Source: Marivirga aurantiaca (GTDB lineage: Bacteria > Bacteroidota > Bacteroidia > Cytophagales > Cyclobacteriaceae). From it: a DNA stretch of 64,000 nucleotides. Shown here piece by piece: positions 16,844-26,420 of the stretch. Where the stretch lies: the NCBI RefSeq assembly GCF_016679925.1, contig NZ_JAEQBW010000006.1, positions 186,001-250,000 on the forward strand, written 5' to 3'. Numbering within the stretch: the stretch's first letter is position 1; the number at the start of each line of letters is the position of its first letter. The notes beneath the pieces were generated by a model that was not told the DNA's origin, did no database searches, and saw nothing but the letters and a program-made list of their open reading frames with translations. Both the position numbers and the translations under genes were made by a program.

Positions 16844-17935
16844 ATGAAAAAGATAAGCTATGCATTTATCGCAATTTTAATGATATTTTCCGCGTGTACG
16901 GAAGAAAGTGTGGAAATGGGAAAACCTGCCCATGCCGGTGGTCCTAAAGACAAAGACAATGATGGAGGTGGAACCGACAGTGGTGTAACTTACTACCTTA
17001 CCGGTAGTGAAACTGATGTACAAACCAATACAACTGCAGGTTACCTTCTAGCAGGAGGTTCCAGTGATCAAAAATCCTGGTTCGATTGGATGGTAGGTAA
17101 ATCCGGGGGTGGTGATTTTGTAGTCATTCGTAGTTCCAATAGTAGTGGTTATAATGATGACACATTCATTGAAGGAACAAATTCGATCTGGACTTTAGTA
17201 ATAGATAGCAGAGAAGCAGCAAATTCTGAATTTGTAAAAGAGAAAATTCGAAATGCAGAGGCTTTATTTATAGCTGGAGGTGACCAGACAGCCTACTACG
17301 ATTATTGGAATGATACGGAAGTAGAGTTTGCAATTAACTACCTGGTGAATGAGAAGAAAATACCTGTTGGAGGTACTTCAGCCGGCTTGGCCATACTGGG
17401 AGAATTTGCTTATATTCCACAATCAAGTGGTGTTATTTCATCTGAAGCTTTATCTGATCCCTATCATTCTTATATGGAGTCCTTAGAAAATGACTTTTTA
17501 CAACTGCCGGGTCTGGGAAGTATTGTTACTGATTCACATTTTTCTGAAAGAGACAGGCTTGGTCGTACAATTACATTTATGGCCAGGCTAATTCAAGATG
17601 GATTGGTCAGCGATTATCAACAAATTAAAGCGATAGCGGTAGATGAATACACAGCTGCGGCCATTGAGGCCAATGGGGATGTTTCTGTATTAGGGGATCC
17701 GGATTATGAAGATTATGCTTTCTTTTTCTCCGCTAATTCAGCTCCTGATGTTTGTGAACAGGGAGAATCATTAGATTGGGCCAATGCAGTGAATGTTTAT
17801 GCGATAAAAGGTAAAAATCCGCCTTCAGTAAGCTTTAATATTGCTAATTGGTCTGCACAAAGCAGCGATGCAGTTTTACACCAGGTGAATGTAAATAACG
17901 GAAGTATCAGTAATGATATCCAACAACCTCAATAA
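16844..17935 (+). CDS. Cyanophycinase-like peptidase S51 lipoprotein
   Basis: 363 residues from the ATG at 16844, chosen because it starts directly at the lipoprotein signal (IFSAC); an in-frame start at 16805 would put 13 extra residues ahead. A Gly/Asp-rich linker leads to a peptidase S51 domain: FIAGGDQTAYYDYW, the nucleophile Ser179 in GGTSAGLA, and a downstream DSHFSERDRLGR. Cyanophycinases cleave the Arg-Asp polymer cyanophycin, and related S51 enzymes cleave Asp dipeptides. Export and lipidation suggest use of an external substrate rather than an internal store. It stands alone with its own terminator. Confidence 0.85.
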   Translation: MKKISYAFIAILMIFSACTEESVEMGKPAHAGGPKDKDNDGGGTDSGVTYYLTGSETDVQTNTTAGYLLAGGSSDQKSWFDWMVGKSGGGDFVVIRSSNSSGYNDDTFIEGTNSIWTLVIDSREAANSEFVKEKIRNAEALFIAGGDQTAYYDYWNDTEVEFAINYLVNEKKIPVGGTSAGLAILGEFAYIPQSSGVISSEALSDPYHSYMESLENDFLQLPGLGSIVTDSHFSERDRLGRTITFMARLIQDGLVSDYQQIKAIAVDEYTAAAIEANGDVSVLGDPDYEDYAFFFSANSAPDVCEQGESLDWANAVNVYAIKGKNPPSVSFNIANWSAQSSDAVLHQVNVNNGSISNDIQQPQ

Positions 17936-17958
17936 CTAAAATTTATCAGCAATAGCGA

Positions 17959-17990
17959 AGGCCTTAGAAAATATTTTAAGGCCTTTTTTC
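17959..17990 (+). terminator. Intrinsic terminator of the cyanophycinase-like gene
   Basis: AGGCCTTA (17959-17966) pairs with TAAGGCCT (17977-17984), followed by TTTTTC. Confidence 0.9.
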
Positions 17991-18007
17991 TTTCTTTTAG
18001 GGAAATT

Positions 18008-18073
18008 TTGATAAATAATGCCATGTCAGAAAACCCAATGTACCGGGACAAGTTTTGCTATTAATGAGCGGAA
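18008..18073 (+). repeat. Dispersed repeat R1, partial copy b
   Basis: It shares TTGATAAATAATGCCATGTCA and TACCGGGACAAGTTTTGCT with copy a at 10320, then stops. It is only the 5' part of the element. Confidence 0.55.
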
Positions 18074-18187
18074 TAGCCTGTCAGCTTCAAGTTTTAAAAA
18101 AATCTTTTGCAATAGTAGAAAATTGTGATCAGCTTATTATTCTCTGCTGGTATAAATCTGTGAGACATATCCCTTGAAAGCGATTAT

Positions 18188-18277
18188 TAATGCTATTAAG
18201 TTAAGACAAATTTCCTTCTCTCTTCGGAGAAGGATGCAAGGTTGAGGTTTAAATTAAAACTTAACTTAATAGCATTG
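18188..18277. mobile_element. MITE-like element M4
   Basis: A 90-bp copy with arms AATGCTATTAAGTTAAG and CTTAACTTAATAGCATT. The flanks AAGCGATTAT (18178-18187) and AGGGGATTAT (18278-18287) agree at 8 of 10 positions, a decayed 10-bp target duplication. Confidence 0.75.
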
Positions 18278-18332
18278 AGGGGATTATAGGGGTGTAGACT
18301 GGAAAATAAGAAATCTTGTTATATAGGGTACT

Positions 18333-18566
18333 CTTGATAAATGCTCCAATATTCAAAAACCAAATAAAATTTGCTCGGAGTATGCGCGTGGGTGGACAAA
18401 AAGGCGGGGAGCGCGTGGAATTGCAGCTTGGAAGCATCTTTTTGTCTTGATTTTTTCAATCTTTTGTATCAAGACAAAAGATGAAGAATAAAATTTGGTT
18501 TAAAAATGAATAAAATTTAAGTTAAACCTTAATATTAAATGAAATTCCTGTTTTCTGAGGTTTTGT
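18333..18566 (+). repeat. Dispersed repeat R1, copy c
   Basis: It contains the core GACAAAAAGGCGGGGAGCGC, then TGGAAGCATCTTTTTGTCTT. A 12-bp stem pairs TTTTGTCTTGAT (18440-18451) with ATCAAGACAAAA (18468-18479), followed by AATAAAATTTGG. The terminal AAACCTT...GAGGTTTT hairpin is weaker here than in copies d and e. From here to 18778 no gene was seen. Confidence 0.75.
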
Positions 18567-18778
18567 ACTTTGATTTAAATTTAAAGAAACACTAATAAAA
18601 GCAAGGATACCCAGTTTATAGGTGAAATTTATTTTTCATTAGGAGCCTATATAGCAGCAAAAAAACGAAATCAATTTTCAATATGACTGATCACAATTTA
18701 TTAAATCAAAATAGTGTCCAACTCAAAAAAGTGGAAAGTAAAGTAGTCGTAGCCCTGTGAAAGACTACGACTATCAAT

Positions 18779-21700
18779 TTATTGCTTTATTAATTTTGTA
18801 TAACTAACTATTGATCCAGTAGCCGAGGGTGATTCAACCTTTAACTGATATGAACCTGCTGAAAGTCCACTAACATCTACGCTTAGACGATTGTTTTCAA
18901 CAGTATGTGCTTGATTAATTACCATTCTACCCATATTGTCAAATAGCTGAATTTGCGCTTTCGATATATTTCCTTCCTCAAAAACAATATTTAAAGTATT
19001 CTTTACCGGATTTGGAAACAGGGATATATTGCCCGCCTTTTCTTTAAACTGGATAACAACTACGGGCGAATAGGAATATTTTCCATCATAATCTATCTGC
19101 CTGAATCTGTAATAGGTGGTACCGGAATTTTCCCCGGTATCAAAAAACCTATAATTTGTTGGTTCATATTTTGTGCCCTGACCTTCAATAATACCAATGA
19201 TGTCAAAGTTTTCACCATCCTTCGATTTCTCCAATTCAAAATAATCATTGTTGATTTCACTGGCTGTTTGCCATGTGAGTTCTGCAGCATCATTGATTAT
19301 TTCCCCCTTAAAATAAACCAGGCTTATAGGTAATGGGCCATCGGAAGAAACACCTACTGAAAAATCACTAAAACCTGAAAGATTAGCTCTTGAAACAGTA
19401 ATTGGATTATTAAAACTTCCCACTTCATTTAATGCCATATGATCTCCCAATATTGACCAGTCGTTTAATTCTGAATCTCTCTTCAATAAAATATGGTTGG
19501 TGAAGATATTTCCATTTGTATGGCCTCTTGAAGTTATTGATATATCATATGTGACAACTACAGAAGGAGATGTTGGTTTTATGGTCCAAAATCCATAGTT
19601 CAGAACATCATTCACCTGATTAGGGCCAACGTTCAGGCCATTGGGAGCATTCCCTCTATGGCCTGCATTGAACTCAGCATCTATACAGGTAGCCTCACTG
19701 ATAGCGCTGAAATGAATCCAGGCATTTTCCAGATGGTTGGGTGAGCCCACGGGAAAATTATAGGATTGATCTGCTATTACGCATCTCCTTAATTTGCCAT
19801 TTATGAAAGCATCTTCACCAAAAGACGAGATAGCATCAGGATCTGTGTTTTCTACCCAAATAATGCCATTGTCAGTTTTAACAACTCCATTTGTTAAGAT
19901 GAGGTTGCCTGCAATTTTTAAATCATTTTCAATAGTGATACGCCCGTTGTTTCTGTTAAATTCAAAATTATTCACATAATTATTGGTTGTAGATATTGCC
20001 AGTACACCTGCATTACCCGCTCCATTAATGGTCAGGCTTGCATCAATATCACCACTTAAAGTGCCGTTTGTGCTATTGATATGACCATTTAATGTAAGGC
20101 TATTTGTATTCATTGTCAAAGTGCCGGTAGTTAGATTCAACGCACCTTCAAGAATAAGGTCATTACTAAGTGTAAGGCCGTTTCCATTGTTAAGCCTTAG
20201 GCTATTCAAGTGCGTAGCCTGAGTGGGCAAAATCATTCCTGCAGCGCTACCTTCAATAGAGATAGAAGAAGTACTATTGGTCAAAAGATTAGCGGTACTC
20301 CCAGCAATTGGATTTCTGATGGTGAGGGTGTTGTCCTCTACACTTAGTGTGCCGGATACCAAATTCAGTATGCCTTGAATGTTGGTATTTCCATTCATTA
20401 TCACTCCATTTGTGTTATTAATTGAAAGTCCACCAATAATACCTCTGAGATTTTGAACGTCCGTTCCCCTCATATTAATGATTCCATTTCCTGTAGACAG
20501 TGTGCCATCATTATAGCAATTACCATAAACATTTAATGTTCTTGTTGCATTTACAGTTATTCTGGCTCCTGCATTTATCTCTAAATTATATGCAGGCACA
20601 TCTGAATTGATAACAGGGTAATTCCCACCGATAGGAGATGTTGGTATCAAAGCACTGAAAGTTGAAGAAGGAATTGAGGCTGACCAGTTACTGGCAAGGC
20701 TCCAATCTGTGGAATGTCCCAACCAGACATTTCCAACAAATACATCGAATGATTCACTTGAGCTACAAATACCATCTTGTACAGTTAAAGTAATTGTTAC
20801 TGTACCGAACTGGTTATTGGCTGGTGTTATAGTTACGTTTCTGTTGCCACCGGTTCCATTTATTACAATATTAGCAGTAGGAATAATAGAAGTATTGGAA
20901 GAGCTGGCCGAAACAGTGAGCAAACCCGCAGTGGTTTCCGTATCTGCTACTGTAAAAGGGATAGCAGCAGTTGAAGTGTTAAGATCTGTAATTACATCTG
21001 CTATTTGGGTGAGTGTGGGCGCTGTGTTGTCTTCTACAGCTACCGTGACTGAACCGGAATTGTTGCTAAAATCACTGTCGACCTGGTTATAAGATCTAAC
21101 ACTTGCATAAGCTGTAATGGAATTTAAATTTTGACCAATTTCTACTGTTCCTCTCATTTCAAGGCTTACAGTTTCACCATTGCTTATTAAGGGAATAGTC
21201 CAGAATCCACTGGCCTGATTATAGGTTCCTGAACTCACTTCAGATTCCACAGGAGTGAAACCAAAAGGCAATGCAGAGGTAACGATCACATTGGTTCCGT
21301 CATTGGGGCCATTATTGGTAACATTTACTGTGTATGATACGAGTCCATTTACGCAAGGAGTTCCATTGTCACTTTCAAAGGCGAGTGATAAATCTGCAGT
21401 CTGATTGGGCGTTTCCCCAAACACCATCATCCTGTGCATGTTCCTGCCATTTAGATATAGCCTTTCATTTAAATCAAAATTAATACCATATGGCTGGCTC
21501 ATATTTCTGTCTGTAGCGGTGCCGGATGCTCCTGCACCATCATTAAAAGATACTGTTTCAGTAAAATTCCTTTGTCCCAAAACAATATCGGCACTAGCAT
21601 TATTAACAGTAGGAATTTCATTGAAAATCAATGCTCTGTGATTCAAAAAATCGGCTATTGCCACTACTCCCGAAGGGGAAACCGTTACTCCTGGCCCATT

Positions 21701-23890
21701 GAGCCTGTTTCCGGTATTGCCCGCACCATTATTGGCAAAGTTTGATTGTCCGATAACAACATTTGCTGCTGCACCATTGGTAGTAGGGATTGTGTTATAC
21801 ACAAGTACTCTGTTGTTCATGTCATCGGCAATCAATAATTTACCATCAGGGGCTAATGATGTGTTCCATGGCTGCCTTAAGGCTGTAGTGGAAGTGCCTG
21901 CATTACCATTGGTGAAATTGGTTTGACCAATCACCACATCAGCAGCGGCATTATTGGTTGTAGGTATTTTGTTGAAAATCAGAACCCTGTTATTGTTCCT
22001 GTCTGTTACAATCATTTTACCACTTGGAGTAATCTGCACATCGGTAGGTCTGTTGAACCTACTTGCTGTTCTCCCGGTGCCATTGTTGGTGAAATTGGTT
22101 TGACCAATTACTACATCAGCAGCCTGGTTGTTGGAGGTAGGAATAGCGTTCCAAATCAGGATTCTATTATTCCCTGCGTCTGCAACAATAAGTTTATTGC
22201 CATCAGGACTGAAGGTTACACCATCCGGAGCTCTCAAACGTGAAGCCGTATTCGCTGCACCGGTATTGGTGAAATTGGTTTGTCCCACTACAATATTGGC
22301 AGGAGTTCCATCAGCAGTAGGTACGCTATTCCAAATCAGCACCCGATTGGTGGTTTGAGAGCCTACAGCAAGTACACCCTTTGCGCTTACCGCAGAACTA
22401 TTGGATCCTGGTGCTGTTACCTGGCTGGCCGTGGTACTTACTGTATTGAAATCTACCTGTCCCACTACAATTTTTGCACTTTCAAAATTGGAATAGCTTT
22501 GTTTAAATACTTCTACATTAAAGCTAATCGTTTTTGCGCATGTACCATCCGATACTTCAATGGATATATCTGAAACACCGAATTGATTCAGTCCCGGGGT
22601 AATTGTCAGAGTTCTATCATTTCCTGTGCCTGTAAGGTCAAGCCCTGAAAGGGGTAGTACTGTTGTATTGGAAGAGGTAATAGTAATAATTAAATCATCC
22701 ACAGCAGTTTCAGCATCAGAGATAGTGAAATCAATTGGGGAAGATACTTGATTGTAGCCGACAGATTGGTCAGTGATTGCTGAGATTTCAGGTATAGTAT
22801 TGGTTCCAACTGAAACTGTAATGTCTGAGGCATCATTAGCACTATTGTTATCAAACATGCTGGAAGATACAATTTCAGCATTAGCTAATAAACTATTGCC
22901 ACTTTGATCAACATTTACGGTAGCTTTAATTATTAGTATAAGATTTTCTCCGTTGCTTAAATTATTGATTGTCCAATTTCCGGTACCTGAATTATAGTTA
23001 CCTTCTTCGGCATTGGCTTCAACAAAAGTTAAACCAGCAGGTAAATCAAAATTAACAGATATATTTTCTGTAGTAGCCGGTCCATTATTTGTCAAGCTTA
23101 TTTCATAGAGAATTTCCTGGCCTACACAAGGGTTGCCGGTATTGGCTGCAATATTGATGGATAAATCGGCAGAGGGTGGAGCAAATGCAAAAACAAGACC
23201 GTTTGTTGGAACCACCCCATTATTAATAACTATGCCTATACCTCTATCATTTGTGTTGACTGTGTTATTGGTATCCCAATTAGTATTAGCACCTACTCTA
23301 CTTTGAAAATCTGTATTGTTCCGATTGATACTCACTTGTGAAACGCTTTGGGTGCCGGTATGAGTAAAGTTACCATAATGAAACTCAATCAAATTTGAGC
23401 TTTCATATAGCTTTAATTGAAAATTATAACTTCCGTCTTTACCATTCCATCTATAGTTACTCCATTGAATTGTAAATACTCTATTAGGGGCATTTCCTGT
23501 AGTCTGAGCCCTCAGTTCTGATCCGGCTTGGGCTCTTAAATCACCGGAAAGTGGGCTTATAGAATTATCTAATCCGTTAAATAGTGGATAAGTAGTACCA
23601 TCACCATTACTAAAACTCGCAAACCCATTAATTGATACTCCAATAGTAGTATGATCTGTACCAAAATAATTAAAATCAAAACCAATGTTCCTATTATTGA
23701 AGAATTGATTGTCATGATTTTGATTGTTTGAAATAACAGTTCCACCTGTAATGGGAACGTAATTTCTTATTTCAGCATTAAAAATATAATCCGTAGCATT
23801 TTGAGAGCGGACTTCGGAAAGGTTAAATAGGAGTGTGATAGCTATGGCTACACTTTTAATAATCGAACTAACAGTAAAGAGTGATTTCAT
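18779..23890 (-). CDS. Giant secreted T9SS substrate with DUF11, NHL-like repeats and sorting domain
   Basis: 1703 residues from the ATG complementary to 23888-23890; the frame is open 49 codons further, but the signal peptide (KSLFTVSSIIKSVAIAITLL) begins here. In order: a beta domain (30-240), a DUF11 adhesion-type domain (240-365), a cadherin-like domain (365-460), about five NHL-like repeats (460-830; unit VVIGQTNFTNNG..NRVLIFN), a second DUF11 (830-955), a second cadherin-like domain (to 1045), and a beta-helix-like region of short TLNG/TSTS repeats (1045-1400). An Fn3-like region (LPISLVYFKGEI) and the type A sorting domain (SLFPNPVKNTLNI...GSYQLKVES, final 80 residues) complete it. It is probably cell-surface attached or released, with an adhesive or binding role. 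Confidence 0.85.
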   Translation of the reverse strand: MKSLFTVSSIIKSVAIAITLLFNLSEVRSQNATDYIFNAEIRNYVPITGGTVISNNQNHDNQFFNNRNIGFDFNYFGTDHTTIGVSINGFASFSNGDGTTYPLFNGLDNSISPLSGDLRAQAGSELRAQTTGNAPNRVFTIQWSNYRWNGKDGSYNFQLKLYESSNLIEFHYGNFTHTGTQSVSQVSINRNNTDFQSRVGANTNWDTNNTVNTNDRGIGIVINNGVVPTNGLVFAFAPPSADLSINIAANTGNPCVGQEILYEISLTNNGPATTENISVNFDLPAGLTFVEANAEEGNYNSGTGNWTINNLSNGENLILIIKATVNVDQSGNSLLANAEIVSSSMFDNNSANDASDITVSVGTNTIPEISAITDQSVGYNQVSSPIDFTISDAETAVDDLIITITSSNTTVLPLSGLDLTGTGNDRTLTITPGLNQFGVSDISIEVSDGTCAKTISFNVEVFKQSYSNFESAKIVVGQVDFNTVSTTASQVTAPGSNSSAVSAKGVLAVGSQTTNRVLIWNSVPTADGTPANIVVGQTNFTNTGAANTASRLRAPDGVTFSPDGNKLIVADAGNNRILIWNAIPTSNNQAADVVIGQTNFTNNGTGRTASRFNRPTDVQITPSGKMIVTDRNNNRVLIFNKIPTTNNAAADVVIGQTNFTNGNAGTSTTALRQPWNTSLAPDGKLLIADDMNNRVLVYNTIPTTNGAAANVVIGQSNFANNGAGNTGNRLNGPGVTVSPSGVVAIADFLNHRALIFNEIPTVNNASADIVLGQRNFTETVSFNDGAGASGTATDRNMSQPYGINFDLNERLYLNGRNMHRMMVFGETPNQTADLSLAFESDNGTPCVNGLVSYTVNVTNNGPNDGTNVIVTSALPFGFTPVESEVSSGTYNQASGFWTIPLISNGETVSLEMRGTVEIGQNLNSITAYASVRSYNQVDSDFSNNSGSVTVAVEDNTAPTLTQIADVITDLNTSTAAIPFTVADTETTAGLLTVSASSSNTSIIPTANIVINGTGGNRNVTITPANNQFGTVTITLTVQDGICSSSESFDVFVGNVWLGHSTDWSLASNWSASIPSSTFSALIPTSPIGGNYPVINSDVPAYNLEINAGARITVNATRTLNVYGNCYNDGTLSTGNGIINMRGTDVQNLRGIIGGLSINNTNGVIMNGNTNIQGILNLVSGTLSVEDNTLTIRNPIAGSTANLLTNSTSSISIEGSAAGMILPTQATHLNSLRLNNGNGLTLSNDLILEGALNLTTGTLTMNTNSLTLNGHINSTNGTLSGDIDASLTINGAGNAGVLAISTTNNYVNNFEFNRNNGRITIENDLKIAGNLILTNGVVKTDNGIIWVENTDPDAISSFGEDAFINGKLRRCVIADQSYNFPVGSPNHLENAWIHFSAISEATCIDAEFNAGHRGNAPNGLNVGPNQVNDVLNYGFWTIKPTSPSVVVTYDISITSRGHTNGNIFTNHILLKRDSELNDWSILGDHMALNEVGSFNNPITVSRANLSGFSDFSVGVSSDGPLPISLVYFKGEIINDAAELTWQTASEINNDYFELEKSKDGENFDIIGIIEGQGTKYEPTNYRFFDTGENSGTTYYRFRQIDYDGKYSYSPVVVIQFKEKAGNISLFPNPVKNTLNIVFEEGNISKAQIQLFDNMGRMVINQAHTVENNRLSVDVSGLSAGSYQLKVESPSATGSIVSYTKLIKQ
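21400..22490 (-). repeat. Tandem NHL-like repeat-coding block
   Basis: Five units of roughly 60 codons, each containing GGTGAAATTGGTTTGNCC-type text (for example near 21912, 22090 and 22266 on the plus strand), encode ADVVIGQTNF-type repeats in the T9SS protein. Near-identical DNA between units makes the block prone to length change by recombination. Confidence 0.7.
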
Positions 23891-24284
23891 CTTTGAATAA
23901 TTTAAAAAATAACAAGCAAAGTAAGTTAGAATTATTCTAATAGAAGAAGTTGGTGAACAGTGGAGGAGGCTCTTAGGTGTAAGGAATGAATTATTTCCAG
24001 GGAACGAGTGACATGTATTCTGTTCTAAGAGATTCACTTATTTTTTAAACTACGTAAATCACCTATTGATCTGTATTTTAAGGCCTTATATCTAATAAGA
24101 GGAAGATGTAATGTTTAGGTAGTAATTAAATATTGTGGTGAACGGTTTTTTTAATCTCTAGGGTAGGTGTAAATGGTATTATTTATATAATTATTATAGA
24201 GTAATCGTGTAGTATTGAAGAAGAAAAAATGAATTCTTCCCCTACCTTATATAATCATTGCAAATGAGTCACTTTTGTTGAGGT
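23891..24284. other. Intergenic region upstream of the T9SS protein gene
   Basis: It holds the unused 5' extension of the giant ORF and an AT-rich stretch. On the minus strand TTACTTTG lies about 40 bp before the start and resembles a -7 box, but no -33 element was found. No gene is visible to 24284. Confidence 0.35.
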
Positions 24285-24917
24285 CTATATCCGCGACTGC
24301 TTATTTTCAATTTCTTTTAGTTCCCTGTTCAGATTAAGCCTGGCTTTCGTTTCATATTGATTGTAAAAATGCTCCGATTGATAAATCCTTTCCATCTCTA
24401 GAAAATGTCTAAGTACCTTCTTCCTGCCAGGATAATAAAGCATGTCCGGGTAAATTTTATACTCTTTTCTGATTTGTGCAGTATAGTTTTTATACACTTC
24501 GGGCTCGCTACCTAAAATGGATAAGTCAGCATCAGTGAAAAGGTTGATTTCCGGATGACCTGCCTCATGGCTTTTTGTGGCAAGGATCATTTGCTTACAA
24601 AGTGTTGCTAAATCTGTGGGATAGGAAATTGATTCAAGCCTTTTCACAGCTAAATCGGCACTTTTTTCCTCATTATTGCTTTTTAAAGGATTGTAAATAA
24701 TATCATGATAGGCAATAGCCATTACAACAGTATCCCAATGGGAGAACTGGTCTTTAAGCGGCTGTAATTCATGGGTTAAATTATTGAGATGAGTTAAGGT
24801 ATGATAGTACCGACCCTTTTTGCAATAACACCTTTCTATTTCTTTCCACATACTGGAAATTTGTTGCTCATCGGAAGTGAATTTCCTCAAGCTGGTTTGG
24901 TATACTTCTTTCATCAT
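24285..24917 (-). CDS. HD-superfamily metal-dependent phosphohydrolase
   Basis: 210 residues. The His/Asp pattern fits the predicted HD phosphohydrolase family: RYYHTLTHL (His39 and His43), AYHDIIYNP (His71-Asp72), KSHEAGHPE and FTDADLSILG. Family members bind a divalent metal and are presumed nucleotidases or phosphodiesterases; no substrate is established. It is cytoplasmic. It ends a minus-strand run (25664 to 24285) that starts with the acetolactate decarboxylase-like gene only 24 bp upstream, so the two may be cotranscribed. Two ATG codons sit side by side at the start (24915-24917 and 24912-24914). Confidence 0.8.
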   Translation of the reverse strand: MMKEVYQTSLRKFTSDEQQISSMWKEIERCYCKKGRYYHTLTHLNNLTHELQPLKDQFSHWDTVVMAIAYHDIIYNPLKSNNEEKSADLAVKRLESISYPTDLATLCKQMILATKSHEAGHPEINLFTDADLSILGSEPEVYKNYTAQIRKEYKIYPDMLYYPGRKKVLRHFLEMERIYQSEHFYNQYETKARLNLNRELKEIENKQSRI

Positions 24918-24941
24918 GAGGGTTTTTCTTTGAACCTGGAT

Positions 24942-25664
24942 TTATCTTTCAGGCAGATATAATTTCATTTTTTTATCTCCAAATATAACTTCATCCAAAT
25001 GCCCCATTTGTGATCGATTGGTGGTAATGAGGTGCATATGTAAAAAGGAATCATGGTGGGTGAAAACTCCTTTATGTTCAGTAGAAAAGAAACCCACAAT
25101 TTCTACTTCTTCATTTTGTAAAAGGTAATTTGTCTGCCCCTGGTGTGCTTCCTCTGGTGAGCTGACTTTTGTTCCCTTAGGTAAATTCTGGATGTGGATT
25201 TTTGCTTCCTTGATCCTTCCTTTCAGCTTGAAAGCAAATGGTCTAATATTAGTTTTGCTTTGGTAATCAATAAATTGTTCCAGCTGGTGTAGATTTTGGA
25301 TACTGTCTGGCAAATTATACTCTTTCCAGTGCTCTACATTGGCATACACGAAAAATGGTGCTTTTATATCATATGTTTCCTTTACTTCCATGGTGGAATC
25401 CGAAAGTACAGTAGAAACATAGGATTGCCCATCAATTATGAGTAGTTCCCCTGTTAAATATTCAACAGGTCCAAGACCATATAATCCTTTTTTAGACGCT
25501 ATGGTATCGAGCTGTATGGTACCGGCTAATTCTCCTTTCCACATGACGTTTTTCATGGCGCCCACTATTTGTACTTCTGTTCCGGAGGTTTCTTTTTTGC
25601 TATCGGGTCCACAACTTATAGCCATTAATGCTATGATGCCCATTAAGTAAATTTTTTGTGTCAT
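24942..25664 (-). CDS. Exported acetolactate decarboxylase-like lipoprotein
   Basis: 240 residues. A lipoprotein signal ends at Cys18 (MAISCGP). The mature part matches alpha-acetolactate decarboxylase: GLGPVEYLTGELLIIDG, PFFVYANVEHW, and the zinc site HHDSFLHMHL plus a later His in GHLDEV. The cytoplasmic enzyme turns acetolactate into acetoin. Here the catalytic ligands are kept but the protein is exported and lipidated, and no acetolactate synthase or acetoin gene is nearby. The product is therefore best called a homologue whose substrate may differ. It is followed by the HD phosphohydrolase gene. Confidence 0.82.
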   Translation of the reverse strand: MTQKIYLMGIIALMAISCGPDSKKETSGTEVQIVGAMKNVMWKGELAGTIQLDTIASKKGLYGLGPVEYLTGELLIIDGQSYVSTVLSDSTMEVKETYDIKAPFFVYANVEHWKEYNLPDSIQNLHQLEQFIDYQSKTNIRPFAFKLKGRIKEAKIHIQNLPKGTKVSSPEEAHQGQTNYLLQNEEVEIVGFFSTEHKGVFTHHDSFLHMHLITTNRSQMGHLDEVIFGDKKMKLYLPER

Positions 25665-25675
25665 TTTATTGCTCC

Positions 25676-26350
25676 TTAAGTATTATCAGGTGTTATTCTA
25701 TTATGAAAATCAATTAAAAATTCTTTATGCTCTATCAAATCATTTAAATCGGCCTCAAATGTTTTTATTTCCTTTAGGTTCGGAAAGCTTAATTTAGCCT
25801 TTGCTATTGAGTAAGAAATGGTTAGGTTAACATAATTATAAATCAGAATTACCTTTTGAATGGGATCAGTTCTTACTGTTCGAAATCCTATTTTTTTAGC
25901 TGTTCTCTCATTTAAGATATAGCTTGTTCCTTTTATTTTAATAGAGTCGTTGGCTTTACCCTCATATGCCTCAATAAGCTTCAAAATTCCTTCCAAATAG
26001 TTTTTGATGATGAAATTGGTGCGTTGCCTGCCATTTAGGTCTTTATTGATCACGAAATAGTAATCAAACAAAGTGCCTCCATGAATGATGATCAGATTAT
26101 TTTTCTCTTTTTCTGCCAAGAGGAGAGGGGCATAATATATAAGTTGGCCACTTTTACTCAATGAGGGGGTATCAAAAAACGGTGCAATTACAGATAGGGT
26201 AATGGTAATTGACAAAATAGCGATAAGGTATATTCCACTATAGATTGCAATAAGGAGAATGGGTAGGTTAAGGATGAAAGCACAGAATCCAATCATGAAT
26301 TGAATTTTGTGTTGCTCTTTTTGAGCTTTTTGGTAGAATGGATGATTCAA
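25676..26350 (-). CDS. Two-helix membrane protein, unknown function
   Basis: 224 residues. Two adjacent membrane helices (about residues 17-60) are followed by a soluble C-terminal part with alternating charged helices and no motif I recognise. It ends 12 bp before the acetolactate decarboxylase-like gene begins, so it is likely the first gene of that short transcript. A membrane anchor plus cytosolic domain is the only safe statement. Confidence 0.5.
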   Translation of the reverse strand: MNHPFYQKAQKEQHKIQFMIGFCAFILNLPILLIAIYSGIYLIAILSITITLSVIAPFFDTPSLSKSGQLIYYAPLLLAEKEKNNLIIIHGGTLFDYYFVINKDLNGRQRTNFIIKNYLEGILKLIEAYEGKANDSIKIKGTSYILNERTAKKIGFRTVRTDPIQKVILIYNYVNLTISYSIAKAKLSFPNLKEIKTFEADLNDLIEHKEFLIDFHNRITPDNT

Positions 26351-26420
26351 TTAAGGTGTGTAGTTTAATGTAAAAATTTTCTTAGTAACTATATTCCGGG
26401 TTTTTCAAATAATAAATTTA

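Noticed and set aside
21400-22490. Regular repeats that could resemble a CRISPR array
   Set aside because: The units are about 180 bp, lie in one reading frame, and code for NHL-like protein repeats.
23891-24037. 49-codon N-terminal extension of the T9SS protein
   Set aside because: The extension is not signal-like, while a clear signal peptide begins at the ATG at 23890.
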